In this document: positions 10,049 through 23,019 of the stretch, piece by piece
Position numbering within the stretch: position 1 is the stretch's first letter
Layout of the letters: every line of letters begins with the position of its first letter
From: Azoarcus indigens
GTDB taxonomy: Bacteria > Pseudomonadota > Gammaproteobacteria > Burkholderiales > Rhodocyclaceae
Direction of reading: 5' to 3'
Length of the DNA: 64,000 bases
Assembly (NCBI RefSeq): GCF_004361735.1
Contig: NZ_SNVV01000019.1
Coordinates: 39,677-103,676 of the forward strand
Made by a program: the position numbers and the translations under genes
The notes under the pieces: generated by a model
What the model was told of the DNA's origin: nothing
The model's input: the letters and a program-made list of their open reading frames with translations, nothing else
The model's database searches: none

Positions 10049-10141
10049 GTTGTTTTAGCGCGCTTTCAGGCAAAACGCGGATTATAGCGGATGCCACCGG
10101 CCTGCCCTGCAAGGGTGCGCGCCGGCTGGGGAGGGGCGGGA

Positions 10142-10681
10142 TTACTCTTCGCCGCCGTCCAGGCGGCGGGCGATGCGCTCGGAGAGCGTGGGGAGCAGGG
10201 TGGCGCGCAGGTGGGCGAGCGCTTGCGTGCGCACCCGTTCGGCGAGGCTGTCCAGCTCGCGGGAGAGAATTTGCGGCAGCTCGCTGGCGAGCCAGGCCTC
10301 GACCTCGCGGGAGATCTCGGTGTCCAGGCGGACGAGTTGCTCGACCTGGTGCGGATTCGGGGAGGCTGGCGCCGCTTGTGGTGTTGGCGTGGGCGCAGAG
10401 AAAGTCTGGGCGGGCTGAACTGGAGGCTGTGGCGGCAAGGGAGCCACGGCCGGCTGTACCGCCGGCGCGATGCCCGGCAACGGCGCCCTCTTCGGTGGCA
10501 GCAGCGCTTCCGGCGGCAGTTCGTCCTCATCCACCACGTCGGTGAGGATGGGCAGGTCGTCGTCGGCCGCTGTGGTGGTCTCGCCGCGGTGACGGTTCAG
10601 CAGGGCGTCGGCCTGGCCCAGCAGGGCGTCGGCGCGCTGCAGTTCCTCCTCGGCATCGGCGCGGGGCGGCCAGTTGCTCAT
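10142..10681 (-). CDS. Hypothetical proline-rich protein between holC and valS (DUF2486-like?)
   Basis: I do not recognise a function. The 179-residue protein has an N-terminal helical stretch (AEEELQRADALLGQADALLNRH), an acidic segment near 40-55, a proline/alanine/glutamine-rich linker (about 60-110), and a C-terminal amphipathic helical region (VEQLVRLDTEISREVEAWLASELPQIL) that could oligomerise. Its ATG overlaps the holC stop (ATGA), so it is translationally coupled to the DNA polymerase III chi gene. Betaproteobacteria often carry a small DUF2486 gene at this place; the match is from memory. Low-complexity composition makes homology calls weak. Confidence 0.75.
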   Translation of the reverse strand: MSNWPPRADAEEELQRADALLGQADALLNRHRGETTTAADDDLPILTDVVDEDELPPEALLPPKRAPLPGIAPAVQPAVAPLPPQPPVQPAQTFSAPTPTPQAAPASPNPHQVEQLVRLDTEISREVEAWLASELPQILSRELDSLAERVRTQALAHLRATLLPTLSERIARRLDGGEE

Positions 10682-11115
10682 AGGGCCACCCGGCGCTCGG
10701 CGTCGAAGGCCTTCAGCGGCAGTTCGCGCGCCTTGTACTGCATCCAGCGATGGCGTGCCGGCGCCTTCTCGGCTTCTGCCTGGCCGACGATCTCCACTAC
10801 CATGCGGAAGCGGTCGAAGCCCGGCGGCAGGTCTTCGGCGAGGTTCACCAGCAGGTCGGTGTGCGGCCAGTCGGTATCGCTGCCGGGCACGCCCAGCACC
10901 ACTGGCGTTTCCGCCGCCAGCGGCGAGTTGTTGGAGACGTGGGGCAGGAAGGCCAGCGGATCACTGGTCCACATCATCAGATCCAGCTTGCGCGCCTGCA
11001 CCCCATCCGGCAGCCGCACCGCAACCTGGCGGCCGCCGGCATGGGCGCGGGCGACCAGCTCGCAGGCCAGGGCGAGCCGGTCCGGGGTGTTGTGATAGAA
11101 CTGGACCTTGGTCAC
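10678..11115 (-). CDS. holC: DNA polymerase III chi subunit
   Basis: Clamp-loader accessory protein (145 residues) that links the polymerase III holoenzyme to single-strand-binding protein. The family pattern VQFYHNT near the N-terminus, the central RKLDLMMWTSDPLAFLPH, and NLAEDLPPGFDRFRMVVEIV are clear. I place the start at GTG 11115, only 5 bases after the pepA stop; upstream in-frame sequence is arginine-rich and belongs to pepA in another frame. It overlaps the next gene by 4 bases. pepA followed by holC is a conserved pair in proteobacteria. Confidence 0.92.
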   Translation of the reverse strand: MTKVQFYHNTPDRLALACELVARAHAGGRQVAVRLPDGVQARKLDLMMWTSDPLAFLPHVSNNSPLAAETPVVLGVPGSDTDWPHTDLLVNLAEDLPPGFDRFRMVVEIVGQAEAEKAPARHRWMQYKARELPLKAFDAERRVAL

Positions 11116-11120
11116 CAGCC

Positions 11121-12626
11121 TCAGCCTGCCTGGCCGCCGGCGCGGGCGATCAGGAACTCGGTCAGCAGTGGCACCGGCCGGCCGGTGGCGCCCTTGGCGT
11201 CGCCGGAGATCCAGGCGGTGCCGGCGATGTCCAGGTGCGCCCACTTGTAGGCCTTGGCGAAGCGCGACAGGAAGCAGGCGGCGGTGATGGTGCCGCCGTA
11301 GCGGCCGCCGATGTTGCCCATGTCAGCGAAGTTGCTCTTCAGCAGCTCCTGGTATTCCTCCCACAGCGGCAGCTGCCAGGCGCGGTCGCCGGACTCGGTG
11401 CCGCGCTTGAGCAACTCGGCGGCGAGATCGTCGTCATTGGCCAGCAGGCCGCTGGGGATCTTGCCCAGCGCGACCACGCAGGCGCCGGTGAGGGTGGCGA
11501 TGTCGATCACGCATTCCGGCTTGAAGCGCTCGGCGTAGGTCAGCGCATCGCACAGGATGAGGCGGCCTTCGGCGTCGGTGTTGAGCACTTCTATGGTCTG
11601 GCCCGACATGGAGGTGACCACGTCGCCCGGCTTGGTGGCGCTGCCGCCCGGCATGTTCTCGGTGGCGGGCACGATGCCGACGAGGTTGATCGGCAGGCCG
11701 AGGCTGGCGACGGCCTTGAAGGTGCCGATCACGCTGGCGGCGCCGCACATGTCGTACTTCATCTCGTCCATCTCGGCGGCCGGCTTCAGCGAGATGCCGC
11801 CGGTGTCGAAGGTGACGCCCTTGCCGACCAGCACCACCGGCTTGGCCTTCGCCTTGCCGCCCTTGTACTGCATGACGATGAACTTGGGCGGCTGGTGCGA
11901 GCCGCGGGCCACCGACAGCAGCGAGCCCATGCCCAGCTTCTCCATGTCGGCGCGTTCCAGCACCTCGACGCCGAACTTGAACTCCTTGCCCAGCGCCTGG
12001 GCGGTTTCGGCCAGATAGGTCGGCGTGCAGACGTTGCCCGGCTGGTTGCCCAGATCGCGGGTGAGCGCCATACCGGCGGCGATGGCCTGGCCGCGCTTGA
12101 CCGCGGCCTCCAGCGCGGCGCTGCTCTTTTCGCCGGTCAGCAGGGTGATCTTGCGTGCGCCGCGTTCCTTCTTGGCTTCCTTGGAGGGGGCTTTCTTCGG
12201 TTCGAAGCGGTAGGCGCCGTCGGCGATCAGGCGGGCGGCCTGCTGCAGGCGCCAGGCGAGGTCACGGCCGGAGGTGGGTGCCGCATCCGCCAGGGCAACC
12301 GCCGCGTCCTTGGCGACGGTGCCGGCCAGGGCCTTGGCGGTGGCGGTGAGGGCGTCGCGGAAGGCTTTGTCGCCGAAGTCCTCGGCCTTGCCCAGGCTGA
12401 CCACCAGCACCCGCTCGGCAGCGGCGCCGGAGAAGTCGTGGAGCAGCAGGGTGGCACCGGCCTTGTCGTCCAGGTCGCCGCGTTTCAGCAGGGCGGAAAG
12501 CTTGCCTTTGGCGGCCTTGTCCAGCGCCTGGGTGGAAGGCGGCAGGGCGCCGTCGGCATAGGCACCGACGACAAGAATGCCGGCCCGGACTTTCTCCGGC
12601 GTTCCGGCCTTTATGGTAAATTCCAC
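11121..12626 (-). CDS. pepA: Leucyl aminopeptidase (cytosol aminopeptidase A)
   Basis: M17 di-metal aminopeptidase of 501 residues that removes N-terminal amino acids and, in some bacteria, also binds DNA. The N-terminal macro-like domain covers about 1-165. The catalytic domain contains VLVGKGVTFDTGGISLKP (near 267-285), KYDMCGAASVIG, and the signature NTDAEGRL near 348-355, whose acidic residues bind the metals. Translation starts at GTG 12626 behind a good GAGGAG site. It is the first gene of the pepA-holC-hypothetical-valS run and is divergent from lptF, with a 176-base spacer between them. Confidence 0.97.
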   Translation of the reverse strand: MEFTIKAGTPEKVRAGILVVGAYADGALPPSTQALDKAAKGKLSALLKRGDLDDKAGATLLLHDFSGAAAERVLVVSLGKAEDFGDKAFRDALTATAKALAGTVAKDAAVALADAAPTSGRDLAWRLQQAARLIADGAYRFEPKKAPSKEAKKERGARKITLLTGEKSSAALEAAVKRGQAIAAGMALTRDLGNQPGNVCTPTYLAETAQALGKEFKFGVEVLERADMEKLGMGSLLSVARGSHQPPKFIVMQYKGGKAKAKPVVLVGKGVTFDTGGISLKPAAEMDEMKYDMCGAASVIGTFKAVASLGLPINLVGIVPATENMPGGSATKPGDVVTSMSGQTIEVLNTDAEGRLILCDALTYAERFKPECVIDIATLTGACVVALGKIPSGLLANDDDLAAELLKRGTESGDRAWQLPLWEEYQELLKSNFADMGNIGGRYGGTITAACFLSRFAKAYKWAHLDIAGTAWISGDAKGATGRPVPLLTEFLIARAGGQAG

Positions 12627-12802
12627 GGGACTTGCTCCTCGGAAAGACGCGTCGTTCGGACTGCTGGCGATTATGGCCCTTAGCCGGCGAGGCCGTCAAA
12701 AACGGGCCCGCTGCCGTTTCGGCCCTTGCTGCGCCCCTGCCGGGCTCCCTTTTCGAGCTCCTCTTTCGTGCTACTTCAATTGCATAACCGGTCCTACGCG
12801 CG

Positions 12803-13882
12803 ATGATTTTCCGCCGCGCCCTTCAGCGTGAATTCGCCCATTCGGCCGCAGCCGTCTTCGTGGCCCTGTTCGCGATCCTGATCACCACCGTTTTGATCCG
12901 CCTGCTCGGCCAGGCTGCCGGCGGCCGCGTGCCCTCGGATGCCGTGCTGGCGCTGATCGGCTTCGGTGCGGTCACCGAACTGCCCATCGTGCTGACGCTG
13001 ACGGTGTTCGTCGCCGTGCTGCTATCGCTGTCGCGCAGCTACCGCGATTCCGAGATGGTGGTGTGGTTCGCCGCCGGCGTGCCGCTGACCGCCTGGATAC
13101 GCCCGGTGCTGCGCTTCGCGCTGCCGCTGGTGCTGGTGATAGGCGCGGTGACGCTCTTCCTCGGCCCTTGGGCGCAGGGCAAGAGCGCCGAGTACCAGGA
13201 GCGGCTGGACAGCCGTGACGACACCCAGCGGGTGGCGCCGGGCGTGTTCCGCGAGTCGGCGGGGGCGCGGCGGGTATTCTTTGTCGAGGTCGGCGCCGGT
13301 GCGGACGGGCGGGTGCGCAACGTCTTCGTCAGCGACGAGACCGAGGAGCGCCTGAGCGTGATCGCTTCCGATCAGGGCTTCATCCGCACCGAGCCGGACG
13401 GCAGCCGCTTCGTCGTGCTGGAGAAGGGCCGCCGTTACGACGGCAAACCGGGCACGCCGGAATTCCGGGTGATGGAGTTCGAGCGCTATGTGGTGCAGAT
13501 CGAGGAAAAGCAGCTCGCCGGCGCACCGGCCAAGACCCGCAGCAAGTCGACGGCCGAGCTGCTGAGGACGCCGGATGATCGCAACCTTGGGGAGCTGGTG
13601 GGTCGCATCGGCACGCCGGTGGCGGCGCTGCTGCTGGCGCTGCTGGCGATCCCGCTGTCCTTCGTCAATCCGCGTGCCGGCCGCACCAACAACCTGCTGA
13701 TTGCAGTGTTCACCTACCTGATCTACAGCAATGCCATCACCGTCTCGCAGGCCTGGGTGTCGCAGGGGCGGATCCGCTTCGAGCTGGCGGTGTTGCTGCC
13801 ACATCTCTGTGTGCTGCTGCTGATGGCGGCGATGTTCTACCGCCGCCTCGCGGTGTCGCCCTTCTGGAGGGCGCGCGCATGA
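12803..13882 (+). CDS. lptF: LPS export ABC transporter permease LptF
   Basis: Inner-membrane subunit of the LptB2FGC complex that extracts lipopolysaccharide and feeds it to the trans-envelope bridge. The 359-residue protein begins FRRALQREFAHSAAAVFVALFAILI, the usual LptF start. It has three N-terminal membrane helices (about 15-37, 48-75, 97-122), a large periplasmic beta-jellyroll (about 125-265) and three C-terminal helices including PLSFVNPRAGR. Its stop overlaps the lptG start by 4 bases. Confidence 0.95.
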   Translation: MIFRRALQREFAHSAAAVFVALFAILITTVLIRLLGQAAGGRVPSDAVLALIGFGAVTELPIVLTLTVFVAVLLSLSRSYRDSEMVVWFAAGVPLTAWIRPVLRFALPLVLVIGAVTLFLGPWAQGKSAEYQERLDSRDDTQRVAPGVFRESAGARRVFFVEVGAGADGRVRNVFVSDETEERLSVIASDQGFIRTEPDGSRFVVLEKGRRYDGKPGTPEFRVMEFERYVVQIEEKQLAGAPAKTRSKSTAELLRTPDDRNLGELVGRIGTPVAALLLALLAIPLSFVNPRAGRTNNLLIAVFTYLIYSNAITVSQAWVSQGRIRFELAVLLPHLCVLLLMAAMFYRRLAVSPFWRARA

Positions 13883-14955
13883 GCAGGACGCTGTCGCGCT
13901 ATCTCGCCCGCGAGGTCTTCAGCGCCACGCTGCTGGTGCTGCTCGCCTTCCTGGCGCTGTTCGCCTTCTTCGACTTCATCAACGAACTGGACAGCGTCGG
14001 CAAGGACGGTTACGAACTGCACCAGGCGCTGATCTACGTCGCCATGATCATGCCGGGCCGCGTCTATGAGCTGATGCCGGTGGCGGTGCTGATCGGCACG
14101 TTGTACGCGCTGACCACGCTGGCGCGGCATTCCGAGATCACGGTGATGCGCGCCTCGGGGCTGTCCACCTGGCGGCTGATGCGCATCCTGGCGGCCATTG
14201 GCAGCGTGTTCGTGGTGCTGACCTTCGTCTTCGGCGAGTACATCGCGCCGCCGGCCGAGAGCGCTGCCCAGCAGTGGCGGCTGACGGCGACCAATTCCGC
14301 GGTGTCGCAGCAGCTGCGGTCGGGCCTGTGGGTGAAGGACGGCCCGCTGGTGATCAATGTGCGCACGCTGTTGCCGGACCGCACGATGGAGAAGGTGCGC
14401 ATCTATGGTTTCGACGAGCACTACGCGCTGAGCTTCCTCAGCGAGGCGGAGAAGGGCGTCTATGACGGCCATCACCGCTGGCGGCTGGAGTCGGTGCAGC
14501 AGACGCGCTTCCACGGCGACCGGACGGAGCTGGTCTCGCTGCCGGAGTTCATCTGGCATTCGGAGCTGACGCCGGAAGTGTTGAGCGTGCTGATGGTGGT
14601 GCCGGAGCGGATGTCGGTGGCCAATCTGTGGGCCTACATCCGCCACCTGAAAGAGAACCAGCAGAACTCGGACCGCTACGAGATCGCGCTGTGGAAGAAG
14701 GTGGTCTATCCCTTCGCCGCGCTGGTGATGATGGCGCTGGCCCTGCCCTTCGCCTTCAGCCACGATCGCATGGGCGGCGTCAGCGTGAAGGTCTTCCTCG
14801 GCGTGATGCTGGGCATAGGCTTCCATCTGCTGAACGGCCTGCTATCCAACCTCGGCGTGATCAACGCCTGGCCGCCGGCGCTGGCGGCGCTGACGCCCAG
14901 CATGCTGTTCCTGGCCGCGGCCGCCGTCATGCTCTACGCGGTGGAGCGGCGCTGA
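13879..14955 (+). CDS. lptG: LPS export ABC transporter permease LptG
   Basis: Partner of LptF in the lipopolysaccharide exporter, 358 residues with the same 3-helix, jellyroll, 3-helix plan. Recognisable segments are LSRYLAREVFSATLLVLLAFLALFAFFDFINEL at the start (helix 1), IMPGRVYELMPVAVLIGTL (helix 2), and the C-terminal LPFAFSHDRMGGVSVKVFLG. The ATGA overlap with lptF implies coupled translation and equal amounts of the two subunits. A bidirectional-looking hairpin lies 100 bases downstream. Confidence 0.95.
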   Translation: MSRTLSRYLAREVFSATLLVLLAFLALFAFFDFINELDSVGKDGYELHQALIYVAMIMPGRVYELMPVAVLIGTLYALTTLARHSEITVMRASGLSTWRLMRILAAIGSVFVVLTFVFGEYIAPPAESAAQQWRLTATNSAVSQQLRSGLWVKDGPLVINVRTLLPDRTMEKVRIYGFDEHYALSFLSEAEKGVYDGHHRWRLESVQQTRFHGDRTELVSLPEFIWHSELTPEVLSVLMVVPERMSVANLWAYIRHLKENQQNSDRYEIALWKKVVYPFAALVMMALALPFAFSHDRMGGVSVKVFLGVMLGIGFHLLNGLLSNLGVINAWPPALAALTPSMLFLAAAAVMLYAVERR

Positions 14956-15054
14956 CGGGCCCGTGTTAGGGTGTATCGGAGGCGCCCTTGTGCCGACCGC
15001 GCTCCCTCAGCTTCCTGGTAACGCGTATGCCTTCGCCGGTGGCGCGCCAAAAGA

Positions 15055-15076
15055 AAACGGGCCCGAAGGCCCGTTT
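15055..15076 (-). terminator. Intrinsic terminator of the rpsP-rimM-trmD-rplS operon
   Basis: Perfect 9-bp stem AAACGGGCC (15055-15063) with GGCCCGTTT (15068-15076) around a 4-base loop. Read on the minus strand it is followed by TTTCTTTT, a proper U-rich tail 25 bases after the rplS stop. On the plus strand there is no U tail, so it serves the ribosomal operon more than lptG. Confidence 0.85.
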
Positions 15077-15100
15077 CCGTATCCGATGCCGTAGTGGCGA

Positions 15101-15493
15101 TCAGGCTTGCTGCTTCTTCGCGGCGGCGGACTTGTAGTCCAGCTTTTCCTTGATGCGCGCGGACTTGCCGGAGCGCTGACGCAGGTAGTACAGCTTGGCG
15201 CGACGGACGTCACCGCGACGCTTCACCTCGATGGTCGCGACCAGCGGGGAGTAGGTCTGGAAGGTACGTTCCACGCCTTCGCCGGAAGAGATCTTGCGGA
15301 CGATGAAGGAGGAGTTCAGACCGCGGTTGCGCTTCGCGATCACAACGCCTTCGTACGCCTGCAGACGTTCGCGGTTGCCTTCCTTCACCTTGACTTGCAC
15401 CACGACGGTGTCGCCGGGAGCGAACGCCGGGATGGTCTTGCCTTCGGTGAGGCGGGTAATTTCTTCCTGTTCGAGCTGCTGAATCAGGTTCAT
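15101..15493 (-). CDS. rplS: 50S ribosomal protein L19
   Basis: Large-subunit protein at the 30S-50S interface, 130 residues, slightly longer than E. coli L19 because of a lysine- and alanine-rich tail ([12 protein letters not shown]). Conserved segments are [53 protein letters not shown] and KAKLYYLR-type sequence near the end. It is the last gene of the four-gene operon and is followed closely by a U-tailed hairpin. Confidence 0.97.
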   Translation of the reverse strand: MNLIQQLEQEEITRLTEGKTIPAFAPGDTVVVQVKVKEGNRERLQAYEGVVIAKRNRGLNSSFIVRKISSGEGVERTFQTYSPLVATIEVKRRGDVRRAKLYYLRQRSGKSARIKEKLDYKSAAAKKQQA

Positions 15494-15577
15494 GTGCTTG
15501 ACTCCATATGGTCAATGGCCATTGGCCTGGCGGCAGAGCAGGTCGCCACCTGATGCGCGCCGTTTATGAATCGGCCC

Positions 15578-16375
15578 TCAGGCGATGCTGCCGCCGTCGA
15601 TGCCGTCTTGCTCCCGCTTGAATTCCTCAAGCAGTTTCAATTCTTCCTTGCTCAGCGTACGCCCGGCCAGGAGTTCCGGCCGCCGCCGCCAGGTGTTGCC
15701 CAGGGCCTGCTTGAGCCGCCAGCGGCGGATCAGGGCATGGTTGCCGGACATCAGCACTTCCGGCACCCGCACGCCCTCGTGGATCTCCGGGCGAGTGTAG
15801 TGCGGGCAGTCGAGCAGGCCGTTGGCGAAGGAATCTTCCACCGCCGAGTCTGCATCGTTCAGCGCGCCGGGCAGCTGGCGGATGATGGCATCCAGCAGCA
15901 CCATCGCCGGCAGTTCGCCACCGGAGAGGACGAAATCCCCGAGGGAAATCTCTTCATCCACCCAGCGGTCGATCAGGCGCTGATCCACGCCTTCGTAGCG
16001 GCCGCAGAGCAGGATGGTGCCCGGCTCCGCGGCGATTTCCAGCACTCGCGCATGGTCCAGCGTGCGGCCTTGCGGCGAGAGGTAGATCACCCGGCCGGCC
16101 TGCCCCAGTGCGTGCTGCTGGGCCTGCCTGGCCTGGCTGATCGCCTGCTGCAGCGGTTCCGCCAGCATCACCATGCCGGGACCGCCGCCGTAGGGGCGGT
16201 CATCCACCGTCCGATGCACATCGGTGGCGAAGTCGCGCGGGTTGTGGAAGCCGATCTCGTAGAGTTCGCGCTCCCGCGCCCGCCGAGTGATGCCGCTGCC
16301 GGTGAGGGCTGCAAACATCTCCGGGAACAGGGTGACGATGTCGTAGCGGCGCTTGCCGCCGGCCACCGTGCTCAC
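15578..16375 (-). CDS. trmD: tRNA (guanine37-N1)-methyltransferase
   Basis: Knotted methyltransferase (265 residues) that adds the m1G37 mark next to the anticodon and prevents +1 frameshifting. Key pieces: [11 protein letters not shown] near the start, [13 protein letters not shown], the knot region [13 protein letters not shown] and [15 protein letters not shown], and [19 protein letters not shown] sequence. Start is GTG at 16375, 16 bases after the rimM stop, behind GGAGCAGGC. The operon order rpsP-rimM-trmD-rplS is the bacterial standard. Confidence 0.97.
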   Translation of the reverse strand: MSTVAGGKRRYDIVTLFPEMFAALTGSGITRRARERELYEIGFHNPRDFATDVHRTVDDRPYGGGPGMVMLAEPLQQAISQARQAQQHALGQAGRVIYLSPQGRTLDHARVLEIAAEPGTILLCGRYEGVDQRLIDRWVDEEISLGDFVLSGGELPAMVLLDAIIRQLPGALNDADSAVEDSFANGLLDCPHYTRPEIHEGVRVPEVLMSGNHALIRRWRLKQALGNTWRRRPELLAGRTLSKEELKLLEEFKREQDGIDGGSIA

Positions 16376-16391
16376 GCCTGCTCCACCGCGC

Positions 16392-16910
16392 TTACCAGTC
16401 TTTCTGCCACGCCGTCCGGATGCGCCGGGCGGCGAGGTCTACATCCAGCACGTAGGCGGCGACGAAGGGGATCAGGCGCTCCTGCGCCGCTTCGCCTTCG
16501 CCATCCACCACCTGCAGCACGTCGTGGGCGCCGGTGGAGAGCAGGCCAGTGACGGTGCCCAGCGTGTCGCCGGCTTCGTCTTCCACGCTCAGGCCGACCA
16601 GGTCGCCCCAGTAATACTCGTCCTTGCCGGGCTTCGGCAGGGCTTCGCGCGGCGCGCCGATGAAACGGCCATCCAGCGCTTCCGCCGCAGAGCGGTCATC
16701 CGCGCCGACGAAGGCTGCGACGAATCCCTTGCCGTGAGGCCGGAAGCCGCGCAGTTCGTACTGGCTCCAGCTCTCGGCCGGGGCGTCCGCGTCGGCGGAC
16801 AGCCACCAGTGCTTCATCGAGCGCCAGGCGGCGGGGTCGTCTCCAAAAGGATGGATCTTGACCCAGCCCTGAACGCCAAAAGGGGCGACAATGCGCCCCA
16901 GTACGATCAT
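16392..16910 (-). CDS. rimM: 16S rRNA processing protein RimM
   Basis: Assembly factor for the 30S head that binds ribosomal protein S19 (172 residues). The N-terminal RimM barrel starts [25 protein letters not shown]; the C-terminal PRC-barrel carries [14 protein letters not shown] and the closing [16 protein letters not shown] and DWDKDW-like end. It sits 19 bases after rpsP and 16 bases before trmD. Confidence 0.96.
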   Translation of the reverse strand: MIVLGRIVAPFGVQGWVKIHPFGDDPAAWRSMKHWWLSADADAPAESWSQYELRGFRPHGKGFVAAFVGADDRSAAEALDGRFIGAPREALPKPGKDEYYWGDLVGLSVEDEAGDTLGTVTGLLSTGAHDVLQVVDGEGEAAQERLIPFVAAYVLDVDLAARRIRTAWQKDW

Positions 16911-16929
16911 CGCTTCAGCTGCCGGCGGA

Positions 16930-17178
16930 TCAGGCGGCCTTGGCGGCCTGCTTCACCAGGCGGGCAACGGTCGGCGACAGCTGGGCGCCGTTCTGCTCCC
17001 AGTAGGCCAGGCGCTCGGTGTTGACCACCAGGGTCTTCTCGGCGCCGGAGGCGACCGGGTTGTAGAAGCCGACGCGCTCGATGAAGCGGCCGTCGCGGCG
17101 ATTGCGGGAATCGGCGGCAACGATGTTGTAGAACGGGCGCTTCTTGGCGCCACCACGGGCAAGGCGAATGACGACCAT
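16930..17178 (-). CDS. rpsP: 30S ribosomal protein S16
   Basis: Small-subunit assembly protein, 82 residues, with the conserved start [20 protein letters not shown] followed by [19 protein letters not shown]. It is the first gene of its operon; a well-formed sigma70 promoter lies 39-67 bases upstream. Confidence 0.97.
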   Translation of the reverse strand: MVVIRLARGGAKKRPFYNIVAADSRNRRDGRFIERVGFYNPVASGAEKTLVVNTERLAYWEQNGAQLSPTVARLVKQAAKAA

Positions 17179-17216
17179 GTGGTTATCCTGTGATCGGTAG
17201 ATGCGAAAAGCCCGAA

Positions 17217-17245
17217 ACTATAAGTCAAAGGGAAGCCGGGGACAA
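17217..17245 (-). promoter_or_regulatory. Sigma70 promoter of the rpsP operon
   Basis: Read on the minus strand: -35 TTGTCC (17240-17245), exactly 17 bases, then -10 TATAGT (17217-17222). The -10 matches 5 of 6 consensus bases and the -35 matches 4 of 6. It lies 39 bases before the rpsP start codon, in the only AT-rich patch of that spacer. This is the clearest housekeeping promoter in the window. Confidence 0.75.
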
Positions 17246-17395
17246 GCCTTTCCGGCAAGTCCCGCTGCTGGAAGGGGAGATGCGAGCGCATGCGCAATGT
17301 CGCAGTGACGTGCTTCACGCGGAACGAGCGCCCGGATTAGGGGGCGCCGTGAATCTTGCCTACAATTGTCAGCCGTTCATCTCAATACCGACACA

Positions 17396-18913
17396 ATGTC
17401 CGAACCCGATCGTTCTTCCGATCCCGTCGCAGCCGCGATGGAGTGGCTAGCAGCCGAGCCGGCCGACGATCCGGTAGCTGATCTGGCCGCGCTGCGGGAG
17501 CTTTTCGGTCAGGTGTCGCGGGCGGATGCAAGTGCGTTGCAGCGGCAGGAGCTGCTGGATGCCTTCAGCGCACGGGCGCTGGATGTCTGCGGCCGCTTCG
17601 GCCCGCGTTTGATCAGTGCATCCCTTCCGCTGGCGCGGGAGATGCACTTGGCTGCCGCCAGCCTGGTGGATGCGCTGCTGGAAATTGCCGCGGCCTGCCA
17701 GCGTCTGGCCGAGGATGGCCGTGGCCGGTGGCGGCTGGTGTCCAGCGGGGAGCCGCTGGAGTCCGCCGCCTGGGCGCAACTGCTGGTCGGCGAGGCCTAT
17801 CTCATTGGGTGCATGGCGGGCGCGGTCGCCCCGCCCGGGCTGTGGCTGCATGCGCATGGCCTGATGGCAAACTTGAACGGTTCCGATCTGCTGGCCGACA
17901 GCGGCGCGGCAGCGCGGCTCACCACCCAGTACAAGCGCCTACTGGCGATCGCGGTGGCCCAGCCGGAGAGCCTGACCGCGCGCGAGTTGGCCTGGTTGTT
18001 CGACTACCTGGGCGATTTCGCCGTCCCCGCCGAGTTGTCCCTGTCGCCCTTGCAGCCGGAGCAGATGAGCTACTGGATGGACTGCGCCCAGGATGGCCCG
18101 CCGGTCGCGGCGGCCAGGCGGCAGGCGCCGGAAGACGTGCGGGTGCTGCATTTCACCCCGGTGCCGCTGGTCCGCCTGGTGGACCAGCAGATGACCTGGC
18201 TGGAGAGCCGCATCCTGGAAGCGGAAGTGGTGGGCCTGGAGCGCGACGGCGAATTGCTGGCTCCGGACGTTTCCGGCCTGCCCGAGGGGCTGACCCCGGT
18301 GGAGGCCCTGACCCTGTTGCGCCGCCTGCGCGGGCGCTGGACCTTGCCTCCCATGCGTGAGCTGCCTAGACGCAAACACCAATACACGGTGCAGGTCTGC
18401 ACCGGGCTCAGAGCCATCTGGGAGATGGCGCGGCGCGGCGAGGAAAACGTCACCCTTGCCGAGTGGATGGTGTTCAACGAGAGCCCGGGGGGCTACGCCA
18501 TCATGTGCGTGGCCGGGGTCGAGGGCGTGCTCTCCGCCGGCATGGCGCTGGCGCTGAGGCGGGATGCTTCGCAGCCGTGGTCCATCTGCATCGTGCGCTG
18601 GCTGCGCAGCGAGAACCCGGACCAAGTGGAACTGGGCCTGCAGCTGTTGTCGCAGGCCTTCACGCCGGTATCGGTGGGCTTCCGTGGCAGCGACATGCGG
18701 GGCACCGCGCCGGCCCTCATCCTGCCGCCGATGGCGGCGGTGCGGCGCAACCAGGCCATCCTCGCGCCGGCTGGCTCCTACGTTTCGCGCCGCTTCATCC
18801 TGGTGCACGAGAGCAGCCACCTCTACGTGGCCCAGGCGCGCGTGCTCGGGCTGGACATGCAGACGGCGGCGGTCGAATTGTTCCAGTACGAGATCGATCC
18901 CTACCCGATCTGA
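17396..18913 (+). CDS. Uncharacterised protein with a PilZ-like c-di-GMP motif
   Basis: A 505-residue soluble-looking protein of unknown role. The first 300 residues are mostly helical, with no motif I can name. Residues about 318-420 look like a PilZ domain: RELPR (321-325) gives the RxxxR arm, and NESPGG (361-366) gives the [D/N]xSxxG motif; the following GMALALRRD and WSICIVRWLRSE resemble PilZ beta strands. This would make it a cyclic-di-GMP effector. I start it at ATG 17396; a TTG at 17366 is in frame, and neither has a good ribosome site. It is monocistronic: divergent from rpsP and convergent with yihY. Function of the N-terminal part is open. Confidence 0.8.
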   Translation: MSEPDRSSDPVAAAMEWLAAEPADDPVADLAALRELFGQVSRADASALQRQELLDAFSARALDVCGRFGPRLISASLPLAREMHLAAASLVDALLEIAAACQRLAEDGRGRWRLVSSGEPLESAAWAQLLVGEAYLIGCMAGAVAPPGLWLHAHGLMANLNGSDLLADSGAAARLTTQYKRLLAIAVAQPESLTARELAWLFDYLGDFAVPAELSLSPLQPEQMSYWMDCAQDGPPVAAARRQAPEDVRVLHFTPVPLVRLVDQQMTWLESRILEAEVVGLERDGELLAPDVSGLPEGLTPVEALTLLRRLRGRWTLPPMRELPRRKHQYTVQVCTGLRAIWEMARRGEENVTLAEWMVFNESPGGYAIMCVAGVEGVLSAGMALALRRDASQPWSICIVRWLRSENPDQVELGLQLLSQAFTPVSVGFRGSDMRGTAPALILPPMAAVRRNQAILAPAGSYVSRRFILVHESSHLYVAQARVLGLDMQTAAVELFQYEIDPYPI

Positions 18914-19009
18914 GGCCGTGGCCGGCAGGAAGGCTTAAGCCGCTGACGGTGCCGCCGGCGACTTTTCTTGTTTCCTCTGGGCGTTTGCGTGCGGAGTGGG
19001 CCAGAGGCT

Positions 19010-21277
<2,268 letters not shown>

Positions 21278-21300
21278 GCCGCCGGGCGTCGGGAGAACTG

Positions 21301-21325
21301 AACGGGGAGCTGACGGCTCCCCGTT
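21301..21325. terminator. Hairpin terminator between DUF2069 gene and leuA
   Basis: Perfect 10-bp stem AACGGGGAGC (21301-21310) with GCTCCCCGTT (21316-21325), 5-base loop, placed between two convergent genes. The U tail is short on both strands, but its position and strength support a shared terminator. Confidence 0.75.
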
Positions 21326-21331
21326 CCGCGT

Positions 21332-22885
<1,554 letters not shown>

Positions 22886-23019
22886 GAGGGGCTCCTGCGG
22901 ATTCGATTCCGGCGCGGCGTGTCGGCGCGGAAGTCGCGCCGGCGGGGGAAAAGCGGAATCTTATCGCGCCGGCGCCCGGCATGGGAGCGGCACAAACGGG
23001 CGGAGGCCTTTTCACCGCC

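Noticed and set aside
18914..19009. Possible terminator between the PilZ-like gene and yihY
   Set aside because: There is a T-rich stretch (ACTTTTCTTGTTT) but no strong stem next to it.
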